A DNA stretch of 64,000 nt from Parapedobacter flavus (lineage in GTDB: Bacteria; Bacteroidota; Bacteroidia; Sphingobacteriales; Sphingobacteriaceae), in assembly GCF_035818675.1 (NCBI RefSeq), contig NZ_JAYKZZ010000009.1, forward strand, positions 62,001 through 126,000, read 5' to 3'. Both the position numbers and the translations under genes were made by a program. The first letter of the stretch is position 1. Each line of letters starts with the position of its first letter. Below the pieces are notes generated by a model. The model ran no database searches, was not told the origin of the DNA, and worked only from the letters and a program-made list of their open reading frames with translations. Of this stretch, positions 7,851 to 16,567 are shown in pieces.

Positions 7851-10268
7851 TTGAACGTATTTGCAGACACATGGTTTTTCAATAAAGGATGGCAACCCCA
7901 CCGTTTCCAGCAGGAAACGTGGGCTGCTATCGCTGCCGGTAAATCGGGATTGCTGAATGCACCTACAGGATACGGCAAAACTTTCGCCGTATGGTTTGGT
8001 ATCCTCCAGCGGTATTACTGGAAGAAGAAACGTAGGAAAGGACTTCATGTATTATGGATTACACCATTGCGTGCGCTTTCCGCTGAAATTTTGCAAGCCA
8101 CCCAAACGGTGAGCAATGACCTGGAGCTCGACTATCGTATCGGACTGCGGACGGGCGATACCGGCACCTCCGAGCGGCAACGGCAGCGGACCAGTCCACC
8201 CGAAGCGTTGATCACGACACCCGAGAGCGTTCATCTGCTATTGGCATCAAAGGGTTATACCGACTTTTTCGGTGACCTGGAGTTCGTCGTTGTAGACGAA
8301 TGGCATGAACTGGTGGGAAGCAAGCGAGGGGTGTTGGTACAGCTGGCCCTCAGCCGTCTACGCACGATTTGCCCAAAGCTCCAGGTATGGGGGATTTCAG
8401 CAACTATAGGGAATATCAACGAAGCGATGGATATCCTGTTGGGCAATGGCCATAGCGGTAAACTTGTGCGGGCTGACTTGAAAAAGGACATCCACATGGA
8501 AACGCTGCTGCCCGATGTGTTGGAGCGCTTTCCTTGGGCAGGCCACATCGGTACTTCCATGATCGACAAGGTCATACCTATTATTGAATCGCACAAATCG
8601 ACATTGTTATTTACCAACACAAGGTCACAGGCGGAAATCTGGTATCATCGGTTGCTCGATGCCGCACCACAACTATCCGGTGCATTAGCTATCCATCACG
8701 GTTCGTTGAGCGAAGAACTGCGCGTATGGGTGGAAGACGCGCTGCACCGAGGGACACTTAAGGCCGTGGTTTGTACAAGCAGTCTCGACCTGGGGGTCGA
8801 CTTCCGCCCGGTGGATTGCGTGGTGCAGATCGGGTCGCCGAAGGGCGTGGCCCGATTCGTGCAGCGTGCAGGTAGGAGTGGCCACCGGCCGGGTGAAACG
8901 AGTAAGATATATTTCCTGCCTACCCATTCACTGGAAATCATGGAAGGGGCTGCCATACGATATGCCGTGGCCAATGGTCTGCTGGAGCAACGACTGCCGT
9001 ATGTCCGGTCGTTCGATGTGTTACTCCAATACATGGTTACGTTGGCCGTGTCCAATGGTTTCCTCGCGGATGAGTTATATGGCGAAATCAAACGGACGCA
9101 TTGTTTCGAATCCATCAACCGTGAGGAATTCGACGAATGCCTATTGATGGTTACGCAGGGCGGTCGAACACTAGATACCTATGAGGAATTCCACAAGGTC
9201 GTGGTGGAAAACGGCGTATATCGCGTCACCAGCAAATGGGTGGCCATGCGCCATCGCCTGAGTATCGGTGCCATCGTTTCAGACACGATGATGCGCGTAA
9301 AATTCTTGAGCGGCAAATACTTGGGCACCATTGAGGAATGGTTTATTTCACGGCTCCAGCCCGGCGATGCCTTCTGGTTTTCGGGGAGGCTGCTGGAGTT
9401 GGTGCAGGTAAAGGATATCCAAGCCATTGTACGTCCAGCAAAAGGCAAAAAGGGTGTTGTTCCGTCGTGGATGGGCGGACGATTCCCGATGTCGGATAAC
9501 TTCGGGTCTGCGCTGCGACACACGTTTGCGCAAATCCAACGGAAGGGCAGGGGACACCCCTTGGAATTACGGTTTCTGCAACCGCTGTTTGCCGAGCAGC
9601 GTCGTGTTTCGGCGCTGCCGGGTGAAGACGAACTCTTGGTGGAATACATCCATACGCGATATGGCCACCACCTATTTGTCTATCCGTTTGAAGGAAAGCT
9701 GGTACACGAAGGGATGGCCGCCGTGGTGGCCTACCGACTAAGCCGTATCCAAAAGGCGACATTCAGCATCGCAAGCAATGAGTACGGATTTGAGCTGCTT
9801 TGCGATGCCGCTATCCCCTTGGATGAGGCCCTGCAAAATGGCTTGTTTGCCACTGACGGCCTGTTCGATGATATCCGTGATGGCATCAACATCCGGGAGA
9901 TGGCGAGGCGCAAGTTCCGGGACATCGCGGGTATTGCCGGTTTGGTGTTCCAGGGCTATCCAGGCAAGCCCATGAAAACGAAGCATCTCCAAGCCAATTC
10001 GGGGTTATTTTTTTCTGTTTTTGAAGAATATGATGACGGCAACCTACTGCTTAGGCAGGCCTATGATGAAGTATATGATTTTCAGCTGGAGGCTACGCGT
10101 ATGCGTAAAGCATTCATGCGGATTGAGGCGCACCGGATCGTCGTACAACACCCCCGTCAGCTCACACCGTTTGCCTTCCCCGTATTCGCGGAGTCTTTCC
10201 GCGAGCGGTATAGCAACGAAGACTGGCAATCGAGGTTGGAGAAACTAAGAACCCAATTGGAGGCTTAA
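7851..10268 (+). CDS. Ligase-associated DEXH-box DNA helicase (Lhr core type)
   Basis: An 805-residue superfamily 2 helicase of the Lhr-core type. Motif I is APTGYGKT (residues 37-44), motif II DEWH (149-152), and motif VI QRAGRSGHRPG. A winged-helix and Lhr-specific C-terminal region follow. The related Pseudomonas protein is a 3'-5' DNA translocase/helicase. The start is a TTG: there is no in-frame ATG before the Q-motif-like region GWQPHRFQQETW, and the frame upstream meets the ligase stop codon. It probably unwinds damaged duplex for the neighbouring nucleases and ligase. The PdeM gene begins 4 bp after its stop. Confidence 0.92.
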   Translation: MNVFADTWFFNKGWQPHRFQQETWAAIAAGKSGLLNAPTGYGKTFAVWFGILQRYYWKKKRRKGLHVLWITPLRALSAEILQATQTVSNDLELDYRIGLRTGDTGTSERQRQRTSPPEALITTPESVHLLLASKGYTDFFGDLEFVVVDEWHELVGSKRGVLVQLALSRLRTICPKLQVWGISATIGNINEAMDILLGNGHSGKLVRADLKKDIHMETLLPDVLERFPWAGHIGTSMIDKVIPIIESHKSTLLFTNTRSQAEIWYHRLLDAAPQLSGALAIHHGSLSEELRVWVEDALHRGTLKAVVCTSSLDLGVDFRPVDCVVQIGSPKGVARFVQRAGRSGHRPGETSKIYFLPTHSLEIMEGAAIRYAVANGLLEQRLPYVRSFDVLLQYMVTLAVSNGFLADELYGEIKRTHCFESINREEFDECLLMVTQGGRTLDTYEEFHKVVVENGVYRVTSKWVAMRHRLSIGAIVSDTMMRVKFLSGKYLGTIEEWFISRLQPGDAFWFSGRLLELVQVKDIQAIVRPAKGKKGVVPSWMGGRFPMSDNFGSALRHTFAQIQRKGRGHPLELRFLQPLFAEQRRVSALPGEDELLVEYIHTRYGHHLFVYPFEGKLVHEGMAAVVAYRLSRIQKATFSIASNEYGFELLCDAAIPLDEALQNGLFATDGLFDDIRDGINIREMARRKFRDIAGIAGLVFQGYPGKPMKTKHLQANSGLFFSVFEEYDDGNLLLRQAYDEVYDFQLEATRMRKAFMRIEAHRIVVQHPRQLTPFAFPVFAESFRERYSNEDWQSRLEKLRTQLEA

Positions 10269-10272
10269 CGAT

Positions 10273-10926
10273 ATGGGAAAAACAATCCGTTTGATGGATA
10301 CAAAGCTTACGCTATTGCCTGAAAGGGCGCTGCTGCTCCCGGATTACAATACGTTGGTAGTGGCCGACTGGCACTTAGGGAAGGGCACCCATTTCCGCAA
10401 AGCGGGCATTTTCATACCGCCCGCGTCTGTTGATAAGGACGTGCTGCGCCTTCAGTCGGTTTTGGATCGGTTCGCCATACACACTGCGGTCTTTTTGGGC
10501 GATCTCTTTCATAGTGATTTGAACAGCGAATGGCTGGCATTTGAACGATTCCGCGCAGCCAATCGTTCCATCCGCCTTGTCCTTACGCGAGGCAATCACG
10601 ACATCCTACCGGATGAACTGATGCGTACGGCGACTGTTGAAGTGGTAGATCATTACACCGCCGCGCCGCGCATTTATTGCACGCATCACCCCCAAAGCAA
10701 TAGCCCGATCGGATGGCTTAATATTGCGGGTCACGTGCATCCGGGCTGCCTTGTTACGAATGCCGGGAGACAAAGGTATCGGCTGCCGTGCTTTTACCAT
10801 CACGGGCAGACCTTATTGCTGCCCGCTTTCGGCACATTAACCGGTCTCCATTTGATGCCACACCGGTCTGCCGCTCGTATTTTTCCTGTCGTTGGCGACA
10901 GGGTAGGGGAATTGAAAAAAGGATAA
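10273..10926 (+). CDS. pdeM: Ligase-associated endonuclease/phosphoesterase PdeM
   Basis: A 217-residue calcineurin-like metallophosphoesterase with a full two-metal motif set: ADWHLGK (D32, H34), GDLFHS (D77), GNHD (107-110) and GHVHP (H154, H156). This set and the position after an Lhr-core helicase identify PdeM, the Mn-dependent nuclease of the ligase-associated cassette. Its start is 4 bp after the helicase stop, so the two are surely co-transcribed. The C-terminus (RSAARIFPVVGDRVGEL) is the usual short tail. The substrate is DNA by analogy, with the physiological lesion unknown. Confidence 0.92.
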   Translation: MGKTIRLMDTKLTLLPERALLLPDYNTLVVADWHLGKGTHFRKAGIFIPPASVDKDVLRLQSVLDRFAIHTAVFLGDLFHSDLNSEWLAFERFRAANRSIRLVLTRGNHDILPDELMRTATVEVVDHYTAAPRIYCTHHPQSNSPIGWLNIAGHVHPGCLVTNAGRQRYRLPCFYHHGQTLLLPAFGTLTGLHLMPHRSAARIFPVVGDRVGELKKG

Positions 10927-10977
10927 AACAATCTTTCGGTCTTTGTGTAAATCCTTATAAGAAAAGGAGAATGTTTT

Positions 10978-11541
10978 ATGGCTGATGAATTGAAAGACCG
11001 GAAGGTAGCTATTTTGACAGCGGATGGATTTGAAGAAGTCGAGCTGACAAGTCCGCGTGATGCCATCCAGATGGCCGGCGGCAAGACGTATATTGTATCA
11101 CCCAACAATGACGTGGTGCGCGCAATGAAAGGAAAAGAATGGAGTTTGGATTTCGATGTTGATGTCCCGTTGGAGCAGGCGATGCCTGATGATTATGATG
11201 CGTTGCTCGTTCCCGGCGGCGTGATCAATCCGGACAAGTTGCGCGTGATCGACAAAGCGTTGGATTTTGTGAGGTCTTTCTTTGATGCTGGCAAGCCGGT
11301 GGCAGCGATTTGCCACGGACCGCAGGTGCTCATCGATGCTGACGTGGTGGCGGGTAGAAAGATGACCTCGGTAAATAACATTCGCAGGGACCTGATGAAT
11401 GCGGGCGCCCGTTGGGAAGACCGCGCCGTAGTGGTAGACCAGGGGCTAGTCACCAGCCGGACACCCCACGACCTTCCCGATTTCAACGGAAAGGTCATCG
11501 AGGAATTCGCCGAAGGAAAACATGCAGGCCAGCATGCGTAA
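10978..11541 (+). CDS. DJ-1/PfpI family protein
   Basis: A 187-residue class I glutamine-amidotransferase-like protein of the PfpI/YhbO group, described variously as protease, glyoxalase or protein deglycase; which holds here cannot be told. The nucleophile elbow is AICHGPQ with C112, and the partner Glu is probably E20 in GFEEVEL. Length fits the family. Like hsp20, and unlike most genes here, it has a clear Shine-Dalgarno AAGGAG (10964-10969), 8 nt before the ATG. It follows the repair cassette by 51 bp with no visible terminator, so read-through is possible. Its end lies 2 bp from the convergent SMP-30 gene. Confidence 0.9.
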   Translation: MADELKDRKVAILTADGFEEVELTSPRDAIQMAGGKTYIVSPNNDVVRAMKGKEWSLDFDVDVPLEQAMPDDYDALLVPGGVINPDKLRVIDKALDFVRSFFDAGKPVAAICHGPQVLIDADVVAGRKMTSVNNIRRDLMNAGARWEDRAVVVDQGLVTSRTPHDLPDFNGKVIEEFAEGKHAGQHA

Positions 11542-11543
11542 TG

Positions 11544-12422
11544 CTAACGCGCGCCTTTCACTGCCATTTGAAGCGTGAATACCTTATCGCTCGCGGTGAT
11601 GAATAAGACATCGTAATTGGGCCCACTGAAGCATACGTTAGCTGTCCAGTTTGTGGGTATATCGATGTGTTGGATTTTGTTTCCATCAGGGTCATATACG
11701 TCGATGCCCTTTCCTGTAAGGTAGATATTGCCTCTTTCGTCAATGGTCATCCCATCAGATCCTTGGTTTGCAAAGAGCTGCCTGTTGCCAACGATGCCAT
11801 CCTTACGGAGCGTATAGCGGTATATTTTACTTGCCCCGATATCTGCGACATATAAAAATTTGCCATCCGGCGTGCCGATAATTCCGTTCGGCCGGTCAAA
11901 TCGACCGTCTAAGCGCGTTACCTGTCCATTTTTGTACATATAGAGTGCTTCAGCGGCAAGATCGGGCATGGTGCGCTCCCAGTAATCGCGCTGGTAATAG
12001 GGGTCCGTGAAGTAGATTACCCCTGATGGGGAAGCCCACACATCGTTAGGCCCGTTGAAAAGGGAGTCACGGTAACTTACGACAAGTTTTTCGACATGCC
12101 GATTCATCCCTATACGCCAAAGCTGATTATGTTCATCGGCGCAAGCTAGCAGTCGTCCTTGTTTATCGAGATAAAGACCATTAGCCCGACCCGCCGGCTC
12201 CATAAAAATGGCGAGGTTCCCGTTGGTGCCATATCGCCATATCCTGTTATTGGGCTGGTCGGTAAAAAACACATTCCCGTACGGATCGGCAGCCGGGCCT
12301 TCCGTAAAGCGGAAGCCATCGGCAACAAGTTCCAATGATGCCTCGGAGCTAACGACTTGCGCGACGCTATGGTGTCCTACTATCACAGATAACAGCGCGG
12401 TGAGATAGATCGTTCGTTTCAT
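11544..12422 (-). CDS. Exported SMP-30/gluconolactonase-like protein
   Basis: A 292-residue exported six-bladed beta-propeller of the SMP-30/gluconolactonase/LRE family, which binds a divalent metal and usually opens sugar lactones. Metal-site signatures are FTEGPAADPYGNVFFTD, FNGPNDVWASPSG and GSDGMTID. The start at 12422 begins a good signal peptide (MKRTIYLTALLSVIVG, cleavage near SVAQ). A longer frame to 12458 overlaps the previous gene and lacks such a leader. It is the last gene of the minus-strand group that starts with manC, 28 bp after the OmpA-like gene. The substrate is unknown. Confidence 0.85.
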   Translation of the reverse strand: MKRTIYLTALLSVIVGHHSVAQVVSSEASLELVADGFRFTEGPAADPYGNVFFTDQPNNRIWRYGTNGNLAIFMEPAGRANGLYLDKQGRLLACADEHNQLWRIGMNRHVEKLVVSYRDSLFNGPNDVWASPSGVIYFTDPYYQRDYWERTMPDLAAEALYMYKNGQVTRLDGRFDRPNGIIGTPDGKFLYVADIGASKIYRYTLRKDGIVGNRQLFANQGSDGMTIDERGNIYLTGKGIDVYDPDGNKIQHIDIPTNWTANVCFSGPNYDVLFITASDKVFTLQMAVKGAR

Positions 12423-12450
12423 ATTCTGTTTATCGTTTATTCGTTCGTAC

Positions 12451-14361
12451 TCATTCAATGATGGTGAAGTCGGTGCGTCGATTGAGCTGCCGGCCTTCCG
12501 GCGTGTCGTTGCTAGCTACGGGCTGGAAAGGGCCATATCCTTTAAACGATAGCCGGGATGCAGAGATGCCAGCGTTGAGTAAATAGTCATATACGGCTTT
12601 AGCGCGGTTTTCCGACAACTGTTGGTTATAAGCGTCGTTACCCGTATTATCGGTATGCCCTACGATTTCTATCCGGACGTTGCTGTTCAGGCTTAGGAAC
12701 TTGATCAGTTGTTCGAGATCACTTTTGGACTGGGGGAGTAAGGTATATCGATCAGTCTCAAAGAAAATGTTGCTGAGCGTTGTGGATTTACCAACCTTTA
12801 TTCGGGACAGAGGGATACGTATTTCGTAAGCATCATTGATTTTTGTACTGTCGGCAAGAGGATAGCTTTCCGAGAAGAAAAGGTAACCTGGCTGGTTAAC
12901 GTGAAGTGCATAGGTCTTGCCAAACGGCAATGGAGCGAGAAATGTCCCGTCTTCATAATCTGCTTGTTCGTCATATAGAACGCGATTGGACGCGATATCG
13001 GTCACCGTGACCCCCGCTTGGAGCGGCGTGTTGCTTTCAGCGTCGACGATAATACCTTTAAGATAGGCCACCGGGTCGGGCCGTGATGCTTCGGGAAGCT
13101 CAAAAGTATATATATCCAATCCACCGATGGCGTCGGTACGCCGGGTAGAAAAGAACGCTTGAGCACCATTCATGCTTACCGTCAATGCACTTTGCTCGTG
13201 GTGGTCGTTAATCGGATAGCCGAGATTGACGGGTTTTCCCCATTGCCCGCCGCCATCTTTCCCACTTTTGAAGATGTCTTTGTTACCAAGGCCCGGCCAC
13301 CCGTTGGAAGCGAAATACAAGGTTCGATTGTCGGCGTGGATGTAAGGTGAACTTTCATCGAACGGTGTGTTAATGGTCGGTCCGAGGTTCTGCGGCGCTT
13401 CCCATTGTCCATCGCTTTTCAAGGAGGTTTTCCAAATATCGTAGCCGCCCTGTCCACCGCGGCGGTTACTGACGAAGTAAAGCGTTCGCCCATCGGCTGC
13501 CAAAGCGGGCTGCGCTTCCCAACCAGGGGTATTAACGGGTGTTCCTAAGTTGTGAGGGGTGCCCCACTGGGTGCCCTCGCGTCTGGATACATAGATATCG
13601 CAACTGCCGAGACCGTCTGGCCGATTGCATCCCGTGAAGAACAGATACTTACCATCCGGCGAGATGCAATGGGCGCCTTCGTTGTATAGGTCTGAATTGA
13701 TCTGTCCTGTTAAAAATGATGCTGCTGTCCATGCGCCGCTACTATCGCGACTGCTTTCGAAGAAATTCTCGCGGTCATCCTTCTTGCGGGTGAAAATAAT
13801 GGTATGTTGATCAGCGGTAAGCCGCGGAAAATACTCATCGTACCGACTATTAATCGCAGGGCCGGCATTTTGTGGGGAAAACGGAACTGGGTTGCGCACT
13901 GCTGATACGCCAAACTCACAATCCGCAATATATTTATCGGTAAGCCGTTTGCCTTCCGCTGCCAAGCCCGGCGTATCCCGATACCGATTCAGGGCAGCCA
14001 GCGCATCGGTGTAATTACCGGTGTGGAGCAAGCTTTCGCCGAGACCAAACCAAGTGAGTGGCGTCAGCGTAGAATCCAGCCGGATGACCTTCCTATAGCG
14101 ATCAACAGCTATCTCGTAGTCGCGTTGCTTGCGGTAGATGTCGCCCAGTTGTTGATAGGCAGCGGCAAATTCGGGATCCAATGAAATGGCCTCTTCCAGC
14201 GACGCGACGGCAAGTCCATATTTTTGGTTCTTAAGTTGCGATCCCGCTTTATCGAACGCCCGCTGTGCGCGCCTATCATTGGAGCCCCGCTGTGCCGCGA
14301 CAGGCAACGCGTATAACACAGCGAGTAGAATCAGTATATATATAGCATTGGCTGCTTGCAT
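12451..14361 (-). CDS. TPR / PD40 propeller / OmpA-domain envelope protein (PorE-like architecture)
   Basis: A 636-residue exported protein with four parts: a signal peptide (cleavage near VAAQ), TPR-like helices about 28-145, a PD40/WD40-like beta-propeller about 165-430 with repeated blades such as RTLYFVSNRRGGQGGYDIW and RTLYFASNGWPGLGNKDIF, and a carboxypeptidase-regulatory-like beta-sandwich about 433-515. It ends in an OmpA peptidoglycan-binding domain about 520-636 (GHTDNTG...LSENRAKAV, with the conserved Asp and Arg). This order is the one described for PorE of the type IX secretion system, but paralogues with the same layout are frequent in the phylum and no other T9SS gene is in the window. 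It lies 23 bp after the enoyl-CoA hydratase gene. Confidence 0.88.
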   Translation of the reverse strand: MQAANAIYILILLAVLYALPVAAQRGSNDRRAQRAFDKAGSQLKNQKYGLAVASLEEAISLDPEFAAAYQQLGDIYRKQRDYEIAVDRYRKVIRLDSTLTPLTWFGLGESLLHTGNYTDALAALNRYRDTPGLAAEGKRLTDKYIADCEFGVSAVRNPVPFSPQNAGPAINSRYDEYFPRLTADQHTIIFTRKKDDRENFFESSRDSSGAWTAASFLTGQINSDLYNEGAHCISPDGKYLFFTGCNRPDGLGSCDIYVSRREGTQWGTPHNLGTPVNTPGWEAQPALAADGRTLYFVSNRRGGQGGYDIWKTSLKSDGQWEAPQNLGPTINTPFDESSPYIHADNRTLYFASNGWPGLGNKDIFKSGKDGGGQWGKPVNLGYPINDHHEQSALTVSMNGAQAFFSTRRTDAIGGLDIYTFELPEASRPDPVAYLKGIIVDAESNTPLQAGVTVTDIASNRVLYDEQADYEDGTFLAPLPFGKTYALHVNQPGYLFFSESYPLADSTKINDAYEIRIPLSRIKVGKSTTLSNIFFETDRYTLLPQSKSDLEQLIKFLSLNSNVRIEIVGHTDNTGNDAYNQQLSENRAKAVYDYLLNAGISASRLSFKGYGPFQPVASNDTPEGRQLNRRTDFTIIE

Positions 14362-14384
14362 AATGCAGACCTTTTTTGTTTTGC

Positions 14385-15146
14385 CTACCGTTGTTTGAAT
14401 TCGCGGAGCGAACGTTTCGATTCTTCACTTAGCGCGAGACGGCCGCTCACCGCTGCGAGATCATACAGCAAGACCTCCCAATGGTCGGTGTTCTGCCATA
14501 ACACCCGTTTTAGCGAGGTGAGCGCTTCCTGGCTTTTACTAAGCAACGGACGGCAGAATTGCCCGATAGCCAGATCCATTTCGTTAACGGTTGGTTCTAG
14601 GGCATGGATTAAGCCATGCAGCTGCGCCCAGTGGGCATCGAAAAACACGGTTGGATTTAACGAAAGCATCGTGAATGCGGAGAGGCCGATTTTCCGTTCC
14701 AAGGGCGGAGCGATAACGAATGGGCCGATATTGATGCTGATTTCACTGAGTTTCACGGCCGTGCTTTCGGAGGCGAAACAGTAATCGCACGCGGCCATAA
14801 GCCCTACACCTCCGCCTACCGCCTTACCTTGGACCCTACAAACAATGATTTTTGGCGACCGGCGGATGGCGTTGATGACATGTGCAAATCCGGAGAAAAA
14901 CGCTTTGCCAGCCGCTTCATTGGTTAGTGAAAGTAATTCATCAAAACTTGCTCCCGCACAAAAGGTACGATCTCCCGCACTTTTAAGCAGGATAAGTTTG
15001 GTGGAAGCCGCGGCTCCGGCCGATTGGATATGGTCACTGAGTTGATCGAGCAACGAAGAAGGCATCGCGTTATGTGCGGGATGCCCGAATGTGATCACGG
15101 CTAGCCCATCGGGGTCAATTTCTGTTGTTACGAAGCCTGAATCCAT
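14385..15146 (-). CDS. Enoyl-CoA hydratase/isomerase family protein
   Basis: A 253-residue crotonase-fold protein. The oxyanion-hole segments are FGHPAHNAMPSSL near the N-terminus and GKAVGGGVGLMAACDY about residues 95-110, with FCAGASFDELL between them. An acid residue is in LSEISINIGPF. It could hydrate enoyl-CoA or methylglutaconyl-CoA; the exact substrate is not resolvable. The start at 15146 (MDSGFVTTEIDPDGL) is preferred over 15185, which overlaps the manC end and adds an unlike leader; AGG lies just upstream. It sits 19 bp after manC and 23 bp before the OmpA-like gene, so it is in an operon with both. Confidence 0.88.
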   Translation of the reverse strand: MDSGFVTTEIDPDGLAVITFGHPAHNAMPSSLLDQLSDHIQSAGAAASTKLILLKSAGDRTFCAGASFDELLSLTNEAAGKAFFSGFAHVINAIRRSPKIIVCRVQGKAVGGGVGLMAACDYCFASESTAVKLSEISINIGPFVIAPPLERKIGLSAFTMLSLNPTVFFDAHWAQLHGLIHALEPTVNEMDLAIGQFCRPLLSKSQEALTSLKRVLWQNTDHWEVLLYDLAAVSGRLALSEESKRSLREFKQR

Positions 15147-15165
15147 ATTAACCTGGGTTCCATTA

Positions 15166-16248
15166 TCAAATATATTTATTTCCAAATTTCCCTTTCACAT
15201 CCGCTACAATTTCCTTGACGTCCTGTTCCTCGTCTTTGGGGCAAATCATCAATGTGTCTTCGGATTGGACCACGATGAAGTTGTGAAGTCCTTTCAGAAT
15301 GACAAGTTTTTCTTTCGGCACATGGATCATGCAATTCGATGAATCGTATGCGATCACGTTTTCGGAGGAAGAAGATACATTCCCGAGGTAGTCCTTTTCG
15401 GACAATTCGTAAACAGAGCTCCAGGTACCTAAGTCGGACCATCCGAAATCGGCGGGCAGTACAAATACATTGTCGGCTTTTTCCATAATGGCAAAGTCGA
15501 TCGAAATATTGACGCAGCGTACAAATGCGCCCGAAATGAATTTAACCTCCCGGCTGGAGTTGTACACTTCCAATCCCTCCTTGAATACCTCGTTCATCTC
15601 TGTCTGGTACTTCTGGAACGCTTTGATAATCGCTTTAGCTGACCAGATAAAAATCCCTGCGTTCCAGAGAAAATCCCCACTCTGCAAAAATGTTGAAGCG
15701 AGTTCCAAATTAGGTTTTTCGGTAAACGTTTTCACCTTTCTGAAACCTTGAACGGCCGCACTTTTACCGTATTGGATATAGCCATAGCCGGTGTCCGGGC
15801 GGGCGGGCTTTATGCCCAAGGTGATGAGCCAGTCGTTGCTTTCGGCACACATGAGTCCTTTCGTTACATCGGCCAGGAAAACGTCGGGCTCCAAAATTAG
15901 ATGGTCGGCCGGCGCAATAACCATAACGGCATCGGGATTCAACTGCTGTATCTTATGACTGGCATAAGCGATGCATGGCGCGGTATTGCGCATAATGGGT
16001 TCCAGTATGAGTTGTCGGGATGACAGGTCGGGCAATTGTTCGCGGACCAGCTGAGCATACGACTCGTTTGTAGCTACAAAAATATTTTCTTGCGGAATGA
16101 TCTTTCGAAAGCGGTCGTACGTAGTCTGAATAAGTGTTTTTCCCGTACCCAGCATATCAATGAATTGCTTGGGTAATTTTGTTCGGCTCACAGGCCAAAA
16201 CCGGCTACCGATGCCACCCGCCATAATGACGGCGTAATAATTCTTCAT
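15166..16248 (-). CDS. manC: Mannose-1-phosphate guanylyltransferase
   Basis: A 360-residue nucleotidyltransferase that makes GDP-mannose from mannose-1-phosphate and GTP. The N-terminal signature MAGGIGSRFWPVSRTKLPKQF (residues 10-30) and the FTEKPN motif near residue 175 mark the mannose rather than glucose branch. It lacks the C-terminal isomerase domain of bifunctional ManC/ManA. It is the first gene of the minus-strand group manC, enoyl-CoA hydratase, OmpA-like, SMP-30. GDP-mannose feeds surface polysaccharide and glycoprotein synthesis, which fits the envelope gene downstream. Confidence 0.93.
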   Translation of the reverse strand: MKNYYAVIMAGGIGSRFWPVSRTKLPKQFIDMLGTGKTLIQTTYDRFRKIIPQENIFVATNESYAQLVREQLPDLSSRQLILEPIMRNTAPCIAYASHKIQQLNPDAVMVIAPADHLILEPDVFLADVTKGLMCAESNDWLITLGIKPARPDTGYGYIQYGKSAAVQGFRKVKTFTEKPNLELASTFLQSGDFLWNAGIFIWSAKAIIKAFQKYQTEMNEVFKEGLEVYNSSREVKFISGAFVRCVNISIDFAIMEKADNVFVLPADFGWSDLGTWSSVYELSEKDYLGNVSSSSENVIAYDSSNCMIHVPKEKLVILKGLHNFIVVQSEDTLMICPKDEEQDVKEIVADVKGKFGNKYI

Positions 16249-16567
16249 GTGCTTTTGTTCCTCGTTATTTTGTAAGTATGCCGTTGGCGCTCAATCATTA
16301 AATTATATGTTGTTTTCGTGCATAATATAAACATTTTATCGGAGCGCCGGTAGGCGGTGTCCTTTTCTCTTCATTGGATGTTTCGCCTGCCGGTTCGTTA
16401 CGGCGCTACGGCCCATCACATTAGAGAAATGCATAAAGTCAGTTTTTTTAATTTTGGATTGCTAATCACAAATATATTTTCTAATTTTAGATACTGATAT
16501 GCGCAAAAATATGTTATTTTGGGCATTCTTTGGTTATCAGTCTATCTGAATTTTTGCGAAAGGCGCA
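16249..16567. other. Divergent intergenic region manC / recQ with a GC-rich inverted repeat
   Basis: A 319-bp AT-rich gap between divergent genes. It holds a GC-rich imperfect inverted repeat: AGCGCCGGTAGGCGG (16343-16357) pairs with CGCCTGCCGG (16384-16393) and, past a bulge, with CGGCGCT (16401-16407). A weak -7-like AATTTTTG (16549-16556) precedes the recQ ATG by 11 nt. I see no open frame or RNA gene in it. Confidence 0.45.
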
